From: Deltaproteobacteria bacterium
Lineage (GTDB): Bacteria; Myxococcota_A; Polyangia; Polyangiales; Polyangiaceae
Direction of reading: 5' to 3'
DNA length: 64,000 nt
Assembly: GCA_016875405.1 (NCBI GenBank)
Contig: VGRJ01000011.1
Coordinates: 1 to 64,000 of the forward strand
The notes under the pieces are model-generated. The model was not told where the DNA came from, ran no database searches, and was given only the letters and a program-made list of their open reading frames with translations. Of this stretch, positions 1-9,706 are shown piece by piece. The translations under genes were made by a program, and so were the position numbers. How positions within the stretch are numbered: the stretch's first letter is position 1; every line of letters starts with the position of its first letter.

Positions 1-77
1 TCCGCGCCGGGGCGTTCGCGAGCTTCCAGCGGAGCTGGCTCGACCGCCTCGAGGCGGGTGAGCGCGAGGGCGGCTGA
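1..77 (+). CDS. C-terminal fragment of an unidentified protein (…RAGAFASFQRSWLDRLEAGEREGG*)
   Basis: Frame 3 is open from the window edge to TGA at 75-77 with plausible composition; too short to identify. Confidence 0.35.
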   Translation, partial: RAGAFASFQRSWLDRLEAGEREGG

Positions 78-239
78 ACGAACCGGTCTCGGGCTGAAAG
101 ACGAGCCCCCCTCGCGGAGGACGGAGCGCCGCGTCGGCCCTCCGAGCCTCTTGTCGCGAGAGCACAAATGCACCTACCGTACGTCGCTGCCAGGAGACGC
201 CTCTCCCAGGCATTCACGGCCTCTTTCGCGACCGTACGC

Positions 240-2309
240 ATGCGTTTTCATTGCCAGAGTTGCTCGGCGAAGTACCAGATCGCCGACGAGAAGGTCGGGG
301 GCAAGACCATCCGGATGAAGTGCCGCAAGTGCGGCACGACGATCCAGGTTCGACCGACTGGAGATGGCGAGGCCGAGCACGTCGTGGACCCCTCGATCGC
401 CCCGGTGACGATGATGCCGCCGAGCGAGGCCCTCCCACCGAGCCTCGCCCCGACCGCGAGCGTGCCGCGCGAGCCGATGGCTGCGACCGAGGTCCCCGCG
501 ACGAGCGCGGTGACCTCGTCAGCCCCGCCCCTCGGGTCGTTGGCGACCCCCGCCTCGGTCCCCGCCTCGAGCGTGCCGCTGCCGCTCGGCGAAACGATGA
601 GTCCGCGTCCCGCGGCCCTGCCAGGCTTGCCTCCGCGTGCGCTCGGTGCCGCGCCGTCGCTGACCGCGGGCGCACGACCACCCGGTCTACCAGGCTTGCC
701 GCCGCGAGCCGTTCCGCCGCTGCCCGGGGCGCTGCCGTCCGGACTGCCCAAGCCAGGCTTGCCGCCGCGATTGCCTGGGGCTCGCCCGCTGCCTGGCGCA
801 CCGACCCTCGCCGGCGGCGTCGCCTCGCCCTTGTCGGCGGGGCTCGGTGCTACGGCGCCGACAACGGTCGAGGACGCGACGGTCATCGTGGAGGCGCCTC
901 GCATCCCCGCCGTCGAGGCGCCGCCGGTCCCAGTGATCGAGGCCGCGCCCGTGGTGCCGTTCGAGGCCGCGCCCGAGGTGCCGTTCGAGGCCGCGCCCGT
1001 GGTGCCGTTCGAGGCCGCGCCCGTGGTGCCGTTCGAGGCCGCGCCCGAGGTGCCGTTCGAGGCCGCGCCCGTGGTGTCGTTCGAGGGGGCGACCGTGTCG
1101 CTTCCGTCGCTGCCCTCCGGGTCGGGCATCGCGCCGGCGCCGCAGATGTCGGATCCCCTCGTGTTGACAAAGATCAAGGGTGGTCTGCCTGAGCTCCCGG
1201 GCCTTGGCGACCCCTCGAAGCGCGACGCGGCCGATCCCCTCGGCGGCTTCGACGCCGCGGCGCCGTCACCCGCGGTGTCGTCTGCGCAGGACGGTTCGAG
1301 CACGCTCCACAGCGCGGGAGAGGCCCCGTCAACGGGGCTCGAGCAAGTGATCGCCGAGCTCCGCCTCGAGTCTGCCCCGCCTGCGCCCGCTGCTGCTGCG
1401 CCTGCTGCCGCTGCGCCTGCTGCCGCTGCCGCTGCGCCTGCGCCTGCGCCCGCGGCATCCAGTGCGCCTGTCGCGCACTCCGCATCGCCGAGCCTCGATC
1501 GTCCGTCGGAGCTGCCCGAGCTCGAGAACCTCGATCGGCGTCAGCGTCACCGGGGCATCCACCCAATGGCGTGGGGGCTCGTCGCGATGTGCGCCGCGCT
1601 CGGAGCCGTCGCGGCCTGGGTGATCCTCTCGCCCGCTCCGTCGGCGACCGACGTGGAAGCTCGAAAAAACACGCGCGCTGCGGCCTCGGCGTCGAGCGAC
1701 GCGTCGACTCCCGCGTCGACTGCCGCGCTCGCCGCGACCGCCGCAGGTGCCTCGGATCGCCCCGCCGCCCTGGGCTCGGCCGAGCCTGGCGCCGTGCAGC
1801 CCACCGGGACGGGGGTCGGACTCGCAGCCGATCCGTCGACGGCAGGGTCCGCGGCGCTGATGATGGGCTCCGCGGCCGCGGCGTCGGCCGCGGCGCCGAC
1901 GGCGGCGGCGAGCGCCTCAGCGAAGACCGACAAGGGAGGTCCCGCCCCTTGCGATCCTCGCACCGATCCGCTGTGCAGCGCGGTGGGCGGTCCCGATAGC
2001 GGGACCGGCTCTGCCCACTCGGGTGATTCGAGCGCGGGCCTCTCGCCAGAGCAGCTATCGGCGGTGGTCTCTCGAAATCGTGGTGCCGTGCAGCGTGCCT
2101 GTCTACCGCTCGTTCAGAACGGCGCCGTCAAGGTCAACGTCTCGCTCACCGTGGGGCCGTCCGGCAACGTGACCTCGGCCAACGTCAGCGCAGGCGGCGG
2201 CAACTCCGCGGTCGTGAGCTGCGTCAAGAGCCGCGTCACGGGTTGGCAGTTCCCCGCGTCCGGAGGCTCGACGCAGGTGTCGGTGCCGTTCCAGCTGATC
2301 GCCCAGTAG
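240..2309 (+). CDS. MJ0042-type zinc-ribbon protein with long Pro/Ala linker, one TM helix and TonB/AgmX-like C-terminal domain
   Basis: N-term MRFHCQSCSAKYQIADEKVGGKTIRMKCRKCGTTIQV (CxxC…CxxC ribbon); TM GLVAMCAALGAVAAWVIL; C-term SRNRGAVQRACLP…VTSANVS…WQFP resembles the AgmX/TonB C-terminal domain. ATG at 240 is preferred over 168. Confidence 0.85.
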   Translation: MRFHCQSCSAKYQIADEKVGGKTIRMKCRKCGTTIQVRPTGDGEAEHVVDPSIAPVTMMPPSEALPPSLAPTASVPREPMAATEVPATSAVTSSAPPLGSLATPASVPASSVPLPLGETMSPRPAALPGLPPRALGAAPSLTAGARPPGLPGLPPRAVPPLPGALPSGLPKPGLPPRLPGARPLPGAPTLAGGVASPLSAGLGATAPTTVEDATVIVEAPRIPAVEAPPVPVIEAAPVVPFEAAPEVPFEAAPVVPFEAAPVVPFEAAPEVPFEAAPVVSFEGATVSLPSLPSGSGIAPAPQMSDPLVLTKIKGGLPELPGLGDPSKRDAADPLGGFDAAAPSPAVSSAQDGSSTLHSAGEAPSTGLEQVIAELRLESAPPAPAAAAPAAAAPAAAAAAPAPAPAASSAPVAHSASPSLDRPSELPELENLDRRQRHRGIHPMAWGLVAMCAALGAVAAWVILSPAPSATDVEARKNTRAAASASSDASTPASTAALAATAAGASDRPAALGSAEPGAVQPTGTGVGLAADPSTAGSAALMMGSAAAASAAAPTAAASASAKTDKGGPAPCDPRTDPLCSAVGGPDSGTGSAHSGDSSAGLSPEQLSAVVSRNRGAVQRACLPLVQNGAVKVNVSLTVGPSGNVTSANVSAGGGNSAVVSCVKSRVTGWQFPASGGSTQVSVPFQLIAQ
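945..1088 (+). repeat. Six tandem 24-bp units (gcgcccgWggtgccgttcgaggcc) encoding APVVPFEA/APEVPFEA
   Basis: Direct reading; unit order V,E,V,V,E,V. Confidence 0.9.
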
Positions 2310-2318
2310 ACTCGCGGC

Positions 2319-4349
2319 TCAGCGTTGCCAGAAGCGCTCGACCTCCGCGAGGTCGTCGGTTCGCCTCGCGGGGGGCAGGCTCTCGAGCAGCGTCCGCCCG
2401 TAGCCACGCGTGACGAGCCGTCGGTCGAGGATCGCCACGACGCCGCGATCCGAGCGCGTCCGCAGCAGGCGACCGTAGCCCTGCTTCAAGGCGATCGCCG
2501 CCCGCGGCACGCTGTAGTCCGCGAACGGTGAGCGCCCGCGTTCCCGCAGCGCCGTGCTGCGAGCGACCACCAGAGGATCGGTGGGTACCTCGAATGGCAG
2601 GCGATCGATCACCACGAGCCGTAGCGCCGCGCCTGGTACGTCGACGCCCTCCCAGAAGCTCATCGTCGCGACGAGCACCGCCTCCCCCGCCGAGCGAAAT
2701 CGCTCGAGCAGGGCGCGCTTCGGGGCCTCGCCTTGCACGAGCCGCAGGCGCTCGGGGAGCTCTCGCTCGAGCTCGGCCCGAAACGCCCGCATCGCGCGCA
2801 CCGACGTGCAGAGGACGAATGCCCCACCCGGCGTCGCGCGGACGAGCGCCACGATCCTCGCCGCGGCCGCTTCTACGTACGCAGGATCGCTCACGTCGGG
2901 GAGATCCTCGGGCGTGTAGAGCAGCGCGGCTCCGGCGTGGTCGAGCGCCTCCGGGGCGACCAGCTCGTCGACCGGCGCATCGAGCGGCTCGTCGAGCCCC
3001 AGGCGCTGGCGCAGGAACTCGAACGAACGCCCGGCCGTCATCGTCGCGCTGGTCAGCACGACCCCGAGCCCACGCGCGAACAGTCGGTCCCGCAGCATCG
3101 GGCCGATGTCGACCGGAGACGACGCCACGGTCATTCCGCCGCCCGAACGTCGATCGAGCCAGCCGACGCGGGCTCGCTCAGGATACAGGATCGACGACAA
3201 ATCGTCGCGCAGCTTGGTGATGCGTTGGGCGACCTGCGCGAGCGACTCATGCAGCGCGGCGTGTCCACCGAGCACCTGCGCGACCACGCCGAGCGCATCG
3301 TCGACGGCGTAGTAGCGGTCCCTCGCGGCCGGGTGCGCGTCGAGCTCGGGAAGCGGCTCGCGTCCTTCGTCGCCTGGACTTACCGCGATTGCGTTCAGCG
3401 CGGCGAAGAGCTCGTCGGCTCGAGTACGCGCGCTCACGAGGTAGGTCGGCGGGGCGTCCCCTTCGACGAGGCGAGACGCTCGGAGACTGCGCTCGGCATC
3501 GGCGAGGGCCCGGGAGATGCCGCCGCTTGAGACGCTCGAGCCGAAGAACGTGGTCGCGACGTCCTCGACACGGTGCGCCTCGTCGAGGATCAACACGTCG
3601 TAGGGCGGGAGCACGCCGCCTGGGTGGTCCCCCTTCAGCGCGAGGTCTGCGAACAGGAGGTGATGATTGACGACGAGCAACTGCGCTCGCTCGGCGGCGC
3701 GCCGAAGTCGCGTCACGTGGCATGCGTCGTGGTGCTCGCATCGGGGACCGACCCGCGTCTCGCTCGACGAGACGATGAGCGGCCAGATCGGGTGGGACTC
3801 CTCGAGCTCGGCGAGCTCGGCGCGGTCGCCCGTCGTCGTGTCGCGCGCCCAGGCCTCGACGAGCGGTAGCGCTCGGGCGACGTCGCGTCCGGACTTCCCC
3901 CGAGCGGTGTCGACGAAGCCATCGCGAAGCTCCTGAAAGCGTCTCAAGCAGAGGTAGTTGCCGAGACCCTTCACCAGCACGGCGTCGACATCGAGGCCGA
4001 GGTGCTCGGCGATGAGCGGCAGATCCTTCTGAACGATCTGCTCCTGAAGCGCCTTGCTCGCGGTCGAGACGACCACCCGCCGCCCGCTCGCGAGCGCTGG
4101 AACCAGGTAAGCGAGGGTCTTGCCCGTCCCCGTCCCCGCCTCGCAGAGGAGGATCCGATCGTCCCGGAGCGCGCGCTCGACCGCTCGTGCCATCGCGAGC
4201 TGACCTTCGCGCTCCTCGTAACCCACGAGGCGCGCCGCGAGCGGACCGTGCGCGCCGAGCAGCGCCGCCGCGCGTGACGGGCCGTCGCTCTCGGGAGGCA
4301 GCGGCACGCCCCACTCCTGAACATCGATTCCGTCCTCGTCGTGCTCCAC
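2319..4349 (-). CDS. DinG/YoaA-family ATP-dependent DNA helicase
   Basis: Walker A EAGTGTGKTLAYLVPAL, DEAH box LDEAHRVEDVA, C-terminal SFWEGVDVPG and QGYGRLLRTRSDRGVVAILDRR motifs. Confidence 0.9.
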   Translation of the reverse strand: MEHDEDGIDVQEWGVPLPPESDGPSRAAALLGAHGPLAARLVGYEEREGQLAMARAVERALRDDRILLCEAGTGTGKTLAYLVPALASGRRVVVSTASKALQEQIVQKDLPLIAEHLGLDVDAVLVKGLGNYLCLRRFQELRDGFVDTARGKSGRDVARALPLVEAWARDTTTGDRAELAELEESHPIWPLIVSSSETRVGPRCEHHDACHVTRLRRAAERAQLLVVNHHLLFADLALKGDHPGGVLPPYDVLILDEAHRVEDVATTFFGSSVSSGGISRALADAERSLRASRLVEGDAPPTYLVSARTRADELFAALNAIAVSPGDEGREPLPELDAHPAARDRYYAVDDALGVVAQVLGGHAALHESLAQVAQRITKLRDDLSSILYPERARVGWLDRRSGGGMTVASSPVDIGPMLRDRLFARGLGVVLTSATMTAGRSFEFLRQRLGLDEPLDAPVDELVAPEALDHAGAALLYTPEDLPDVSDPAYVEAAAARIVALVRATPGGAFVLCTSVRAMRAFRAELERELPERLRLVQGEAPKRALLERFRSAGEAVLVATMSFWEGVDVPGAALRLVVIDRLPFEVPTDPLVVARSTALRERGRSPFADYSVPRAAIALKQGYGRLLRTRSDRGVVAILDRRLVTRGYGRTLLESLPPARRTDDLAEVERFWQR

Positions 4350-4430
4350 GCGCGCGCCTCTCGCATAGCCCGGAATGGAGCGGGCGGCTCGCCAACGTGC
4401 GACGTCCGTGTTAAGGCCGCCCCCTCACGC

Positions 4431-6155
4431 ATGTCTCGCTCGATCAAACAGGCGGTCTGGGGCGCGGCGATCCTCGCCATCTCGCTGGTGTTCATCATGC
4501 AGTTCCGTCCCGGGGCGCAGCTGCAAGGCATGGGTGCCGATGCCGGCGCGGAGCCGACGTGCGCCGTCGAGGTCGAGCGTCGCTGCATCGTGACGCAGTC
4601 GGACTTCGTCACCGCGTTTCGCCTCGTCGCCTCGGGCAACCTCGAGGACGACAGCCGGCGCGAGATGGTGCGTCAGCTCGTGCTCGAGGGTCTCATTCAG
4701 CGCTGGCTGTTGGTCGAAGACGCGTTTCGCCTCGGCATCGCCGTCTCCGAAGACGACGTCACGCGCGGTCTGTCGCGTGGGTTCGTCCGCGTGTCGTTGC
4801 CCGCCGATCATGAGGACGACATGCTCGCTTACCAGCTCGGCCTGTCGCAGCCCGACGGAGCGGCCCGCGCGATCGCCGTCAAAGATCCGAAGTCGGAGAA
4901 GTTCGACTACGAGCGGTACAAGAAGTGGGTCCAGCGCGTCTCGGGCAAGACCCTCAAGGATTTTCGTGAGTTCGCGTCGAACGAAGAGCTCGCGGCGCGG
5001 ATGCGCGCGCTCATCAGGTCGCGCGTGCGGGTGGCCGAGGCCGATGCGCGCGCCGAGTTCGCGGTGTCGAGCGCGAAGCTCGTCGCCGACTACATCCCGC
5101 TCTCTCGCGACTTCTATCAACGTCGCGCCGACGCTTCGAACGACGCCGTGACGAAGTGGGCGACCGAGAACGCGAAGGAGCTCGACGAGGCCTTCGCCAC
5201 GCGCAAGGAGGAGTTCGCCCCGTCGTGCCGCAAGGCGCGTCACCTGCTCGTGCGTGTCGACGACTCAGGGGATAAGGCCGCCGCCACGAAGAAGGCACGC
5301 GAGAAGATCGACGCGGCCAAGAAGCGCATCGAGAAGGGCGATGACTTCGCCGACGTCGCGCGGACGCTCAGCGAGGACGCGCAGTCCGCTTCCGTTGGCG
5401 GCGCGCTCGGCTGCTTTGCCGCGGGCAAGCTGGCTCGGCCCAACACCGCGAGGGCGGTCGATGACGCCGCGTTCGCGGTCGAGAAAGGCAAGCTCAGCGA
5501 GGTCGTCGAGTCGACGTTTGGCCTGCACCTCGTCACGGTCGACGCGATCCTCGACGGCGAAGCTGCTGAGAAGGAAGGCCGCAGCCAGATCGCCCGCGAG
5601 CGCTACCTCAAGGCCGAAGGGGAGCGCCTTGCCGCCAGCGCCGCGAAGGAGATCGCCACGGCCGTCAAGGGCGGCAAGACCCTCGCGCAGGCGCTCGACG
5701 AGCACCTCTCCGGGCTCACGCCCAAGGTCGATGCGGACGCGGAAGCCGATCGTCCTCAGCTCACGACGAGCAGTGAATTCTCGCTCGCGGGCCCTCCGTT
5801 CCCCGGCGTCGAGAACCCCCTCGCTGCGGCGGGGGCGCTCTTCGCGCTCGAGGTGGGCGGCGTCCCCGCCGACCCGATCAAGACTTACACCGGCTACGCC
5901 GTCGCGCAGGTGAAGGAGAAGAAAGCGCTCGACGAGAAGGACTGGCTCGACAAGCGCGAGACGCTCCTCGACTCGTTGCGCCGCGATCGTGAGCGCGACG
6001 CGCTCGTCCGCTACCTGCATACGCTTCGCGAGAAGTACGCGAAGAGCATCACTTACACGACGAAGGACGAGGGCAAGAAGAAGTCCGGCAAGGGCGAGGC
6101 GCCGAAGGGCCAAGAGCCGCCCGCTTCGCCTGCCGAGCCGCCGGGCGGTCCGTGA
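4431..6155 (+). CDS. Parvulin-type peptidylprolyl isomerase, membrane-anchored (SurA/PpiD-like)
   Basis: N-terminal TM; ARHLLVRV…ARTLSEDAQSASVGGALGCFAAGKL…VVESTFGLHLVTV rotamase motif. Start at internal ATG 4431. Confidence 0.85.
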   Translation: MSRSIKQAVWGAAILAISLVFIMQFRPGAQLQGMGADAGAEPTCAVEVERRCIVTQSDFVTAFRLVASGNLEDDSRREMVRQLVLEGLIQRWLLVEDAFRLGIAVSEDDVTRGLSRGFVRVSLPADHEDDMLAYQLGLSQPDGAARAIAVKDPKSEKFDYERYKKWVQRVSGKTLKDFREFASNEELAARMRALIRSRVRVAEADARAEFAVSSAKLVADYIPLSRDFYQRRADASNDAVTKWATENAKELDEAFATRKEEFAPSCRKARHLLVRVDDSGDKAAATKKAREKIDAAKKRIEKGDDFADVARTLSEDAQSASVGGALGCFAAGKLARPNTARAVDDAAFAVEKGKLSEVVESTFGLHLVTVDAILDGEAAEKEGRSQIARERYLKAEGERLAASAAKEIATAVKGGKTLAQALDEHLSGLTPKVDADAEADRPQLTTSSEFSLAGPPFPGVENPLAAAGALFALEVGGVPADPIKTYTGYAVAQVKEKKALDEKDWLDKRETLLDSLRRDRERDALVRYLHTLREKYAKSITYTTKDEGKKKSGKGEAPKGQEPPASPAEPPGGP

Positions 6156-6763
6156 CCGAGAGGGCTCCCGTGAGCGTTGCCGCGCTCATCGTCGCCTTCC
6201 TCGCGAGCGCGCTCCTCGCTCCGAGCGCGTGCAGCGACGAGGCGGGCGTGTCGGGACCTGGCGCCGGGGGGAGCCTCGCCGTTGTCGCCTCCTCGAGCGC
6301 TTCGGGCAGCTCGACGTTCGCGTCGGCCTCGAGTGCAGGCGGCGCCGCGCCGACCTTCGGTTGCAACCCCGTCTCGGGCGAGGGCTGCGACCAAGGTGAG
6401 ACGTGCGATGTCGACTACGGGGCGCTCGCGTTCTTTTGCTACGAGGGTGACGCGACGCTCGGGCTCTGCGCCTCGTGCGGGCCATCGAAGGGGTACTGCG
6501 CGCCGGGCTCGACCTGTTACCTCGGCGCGTGCCACGCCTTCTGCTGCGACGACGCCGATTGCGGCACCGGGGCGCGCTGCGATCGCGACGTGCTCGCGAC
6601 CTTCGGATCCGGTCAAGTCGGCGTGTGCCGCCTCTTCGACGAGGGAGCGGGTGGCGCGGGGGGAAGTGGCGGAGCTCCCCCGGCCAAGCCTCCGACGCCG
6701 GATTGCGCGGCCTCGACGCCCCGCCCGAGTCAGGGCTCGTGCGTGCCGACCGCCAATAACTGA
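6152..6763 (+). CDS. Cys-rich putative lipoprotein
   Basis: Signal with lipobox-like …LLAPSACSDE, Ser-rich linker, Cys-rich domain; 4-bp GTGA overlap with the upstream CDS. Confidence 0.75.
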   Translation: MTERAPVSVAALIVAFLASALLAPSACSDEAGVSGPGAGGSLAVVASSSASGSSTFASASSAGGAAPTFGCNPVSGEGCDQGETCDVDYGALAFFCYEGDATLGLCASCGPSKGYCAPGSTCYLGACHAFCCDDADCGTGARCDRDVLATFGSGQVGVCRLFDEGAGGAGGSGGAPPAKPPTPDCAASTPRPSQGSCVPTANN

Positions 6764-6783
6764 GGTAAAAAGCAGCGATCCCG

Positions 6784-7116
6784 ATGAGCCAGCCCCCCTC
6801 TGAATCCGAGTTCGAGCGCGCAGCGGATGCCGAACTGAAGCGTCTCATTGAGTGCGTCATCGCCTGCGACGACTCGCTCGACCCCGACCTTCAGGCAGGT
6901 GTCCTGTCGATCGCGTTCGAGGACGGCGCCAAGTACGTCGTCAACAGCCACCGCGCGGCGCGCCAGATCTGGATGGCGGCGGAGCGCAACGCTTGGCACT
7001 TTGACCTCGAGCCCGCGTCGAGCAGCTGGCGAACGCCGGCCGGTGACGAGCTCTGGTCGACGCTCTCGCGCGTGCTCGGCGCAAAGCTTGGCCGCACGAT
7101 CGAGCTGGCTCGCTGA
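6784..7116 (+). CDS. cyaY: Frataxin-like iron donor protein CyaY
   Basis: SESEFERAADAELKRLIECV…GVLSIAFEDGAKYVVNSHRAARQIWMAAERNAWHF matches the frataxin fold motif. Confidence 0.88.
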   Translation: MSQPPSESEFERAADAELKRLIECVIACDDSLDPDLQAGVLSIAFEDGAKYVVNSHRAARQIWMAAERNAWHFDLEPASSSWRTPAGDELWSTLSRVLGAKLGRTIELAR

Positions 7117-7127
7117 GGCTCTACGTC

Positions 7128-8543
7128 GTGAAGGCCCGCGTCCTCGGCCCACCAGGCGCAGCTCAGACGTCGGCCGTGGGCCTCGCCCTTGGGCTCATGG
7201 GGTTCTTTCTCGCGGGGCTTACGAGCGCCGAGGAGCCGCGCGTCGTCGAGCCGACCAGCGCACGGGACGCCGCGGTCTTCGCCTTGCCCGAGGTGACGGA
7301 TCCACTGCTCGAGCCGGTCCCGCGACCACGCCGCGAGGTCACGAGTTTTCGAGAGGCTCGCGAGCTCCTCGAGCGACGAAGCCCCGACCTCGCCCTCGCG
7401 CGCGCCGACGTCGAGCGGGCCCGCGGCATCCTCCGTCAGTCGCTCGCGGGAGCGCTCCCGTCGATCACGAGCACCGCGAGCCTCGCAGGCCGTCCCTTGC
7501 AGCCGACCCTCATCCCGACGCTCACCCCGCCGAGCTACACCTACCTCGCGCAGATCGTGGCGAGCGAGCGCATCGTCGCGCCCGCGACCTGGAAGCTCAT
7601 CGGAGCGAGCGAGCGTGACGTTGAGCGCGCGCAGCTCTCAGCCGAAGACATGCGCCGGCGCGTATACGGCGGCCTCGCCGAGGCACTCCTCGGCGTCGTC
7701 GTCACCGAACGCGCCGCCGAGCTCGCGCGTGACGGGCTTCGCTCCTCGCTGCAGACGCTCACGCTCTGGACGCGTCGACACGACGTCGGGGTTGGCACCG
7801 AGCTCGACCTGGCGCGGCTGTCTCAGGACGTCGCGAGCGCGCGGCTCGCGCTCATCGAGCGGACCGAAGCCGTACGCAGGGCTCACGAAGCGCTCGGCAT
7901 GGCGCTCGGCACCGTCGAACCCTGGGGGCTCTCGGCTGTTGTCGACGCGGCGGCGGTCGAGTCGTCGGTGCGCGCGAGCTGCGCGCCGCAAGCGGGTCCG
8001 AACGCGCGCCCCGATGTCGCGGCCGCGCTGGTCTCGGTCGATGTGGCCGAGCGCATGGTCAAGAAGACCCAGGCCGAGTTCGCGCCGACGGTCGACCTCG
8101 TCACCACGATCGGGATGCAGCCGGCGTCCTTCGCCTCGACGGAGCCTGCCGCGAACGTACAGATCGCAGGCGTCGTCACCTTTTCGATCTGGGACGGGGG
8201 CGCGCGCTACGGGTCGCTGCGGATCGCGCGGGCGAACGTCGACGCAGCCCACGCTCGCCACGACCGGGTCCGCCGCGAGGCCGAGCTCCAAGCGTCGCAG
8301 GCTACGCGCGCCATTGGCGTGGCCGAGGCCGCACTCTCGGCGGCCCGTGATTCGCGCGATCGGGCGCGTGATGCCGATCGTTTGGTCCGCGCGGCGCTTC
8401 GGGTGGGCGTCGGCTCGACGCTCGATCTGGTTCAGGCCCAGGCACTCCTCCGTCGCACCGACACCGAGGTCGCGCTCCGCGAATACGAGGTCGTCCGCGC
8501 GAAGGTCGAGCAGTTCCTCCTCACGTCGAGGTGTTCGCCATGA
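7128..8543 (+). CDS. TolC-family outer-membrane efflux protein
   Basis: Internally repeated coiled-coil TolC architecture, VGVGTELDLARLSQDVASAR and VGVGSTLDLVQAQALLRRTDTEVA; followed by MFP and RND genes. Confidence 0.9.
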   Translation: MKARVLGPPGAAQTSAVGLALGLMGFFLAGLTSAEEPRVVEPTSARDAAVFALPEVTDPLLEPVPRPRREVTSFREARELLERRSPDLALARADVERARGILRQSLAGALPSITSTASLAGRPLQPTLIPTLTPPSYTYLAQIVASERIVAPATWKLIGASERDVERAQLSAEDMRRRVYGGLAEALLGVVVTERAAELARDGLRSSLQTLTLWTRRHDVGVGTELDLARLSQDVASARLALIERTEAVRRAHEALGMALGTVEPWGLSAVVDAAAVESSVRASCAPQAGPNARPDVAAALVSVDVAERMVKKTQAEFAPTVDLVTTIGMQPASFASTEPAANVQIAGVVTFSIWDGGARYGSLRIARANVDAAHARHDRVRREAELQASQATRAIGVAEAALSAARDSRDRARDADRLVRAALRVGVGSTLDLVQAQALLRRTDTEVALREYEVVRAKVEQFLLTSRCSP

Positions 8544-9706
8544 GCGGCGCGCGCTCATCGCGGCGCCGAGGGGCGCTCCTGGCTTCGGCCGTCGTGGCGC
8601 TCACGCTCTCGGCGTGCGGAAAGCGCCCCGACGCTTCGAAGGACGCTCGACCCAAGGAGCTCGCCTTTCCCGTCGAGGCCGCGACGGTCGAGGTGCGCGC
8701 GGTCGAGTATCAGATCGACGCCGTGGGGTCGCTCGAGGCCTTCGAGAGCGTGCAGGCCACCGCGCGCGTCGCGGGAGCGGTGGAGCGAGTGCGCTTCCGC
8801 GAGGGCGACGAGGTGAAGGCCGGCGTGGTCCTCGCCGAGATCGAGCCAGGTCGCTACTCCCTCGCCGTGGATGCTGCGACCGCCGCGCTCGCTCGCGCGA
8901 CCGCTGCAAAGGCCGACGCCGAGCGTGGGCTCGAGCGTCGCCAGAAGATGAGCGCCGAGGGCGTCGCGAGCGCCGAGGACGTCGACACCTTCCGCACGCG
9001 GCGCGAGACGGCCACCGCCGACGAGGCCTCGGCGCGCGCGGGTCTCGCCCTCGCGCAGCTAAACCTTCGCGATGCGTTCGTCCGCGCACCGATCGACGGC
9101 GTCGTTCAGACGCGCACCGTGCAGACGGGCCAGTACCTCCAGCCAGGCGCGGTGCTTGCGACCATCTACCGTCGCGAGCCGCTGCTCGTTCGCTTTAAGG
9201 TGACCGAGGCCGAATCGGCACACGTCGCCGTCGGGCAAGCGGTGCGCTTCAAGGTGCGCGGCGCCGAGACGATGCAGGCCGCGGTCGTGAAGCACGTCTC
9301 GGGCAGGGCCGACTCCACGACGCGCCTCTTCGACGTCGTCGCCGAGGTCGAGAGGGCCGACGTTTCGCTGCGCCCGGGGACCTTCGCCGAGGTGCGCATC
9401 CCAAGCGGCGGCGGCGAAGCGGCCGTGGTGCCTCAGACCGCGGTGCGTCCGAGTGAGCGAGGTTTCCTTGCCTTCGTCATCGAGGACGGCAAGGCGGTCG
9501 AGCGAGCCGTGAAGCTCGGGCGCAGGACGGCCGATGGACTCGTCGAGGTCCTCTCGGGCTTGCGTCGCGACGAGCGCATCGTCGTCCGCGGTGGGGAGGC
9601 GCTCTCGATCGGCTCGGTCGTCCGCGTGGCGGGCCCGGAATCGAGCGCGTCGAGTACGCCCCTCGCTCCGACGCCGACCCCAAGCACGTCCGCGAGCGCG
9701 CCGTGA
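8540..9706 (+). CDS. RND efflux periplasmic adaptor (membrane fusion protein)
   Basis: Lipobox LSAC; barrel-sandwich motifs; APIDGVVQTRTVQTGQYLQPG. ATGA overlap with the upstream gene. Confidence 0.9.
   Translation: MSGARSSRRRGALLASAVVALTLSACGKRPDASKDARPKELAFPVEAATVEVRAVEYQIDAVGSLEAFESVQATARVAGAVERVRFREGDEVKAGVVLAEIEPGRYSLAVDAATAALARATAAKADAERGLERRQKMSAEGVASAEDVDTFRTRRETATADEASARAGLALAQLNLRDAFVRAPIDGVVQTRTVQTGQYLQPGAVLATIYRREPLLVRFKVTEAESAHVAVGQAVRFKVRGAETMQAAVVKHVSGRADSTTRLFDVVAEVERADVSLRPGTFAEVRIPSGGGEAAVVPQTAVRPSERGFLAFVIEDGKAVERAVKLGRRTADGLVEVLSGLRRDERIVVRGGEALSIGSVVRVAGPESSASSTPLAPTPTPSTSASAP

Noticed and set aside
248-1303. Long antisense ORF (351 aa) opposite the Zn-ribbon gene, and many similar Arg/Ala/Pro-rich ORFs throughout the track
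   Set aside because: High GC depletes stop codons on all frames; translations are low-complexity with no motifs and lie opposite well-supported genes.
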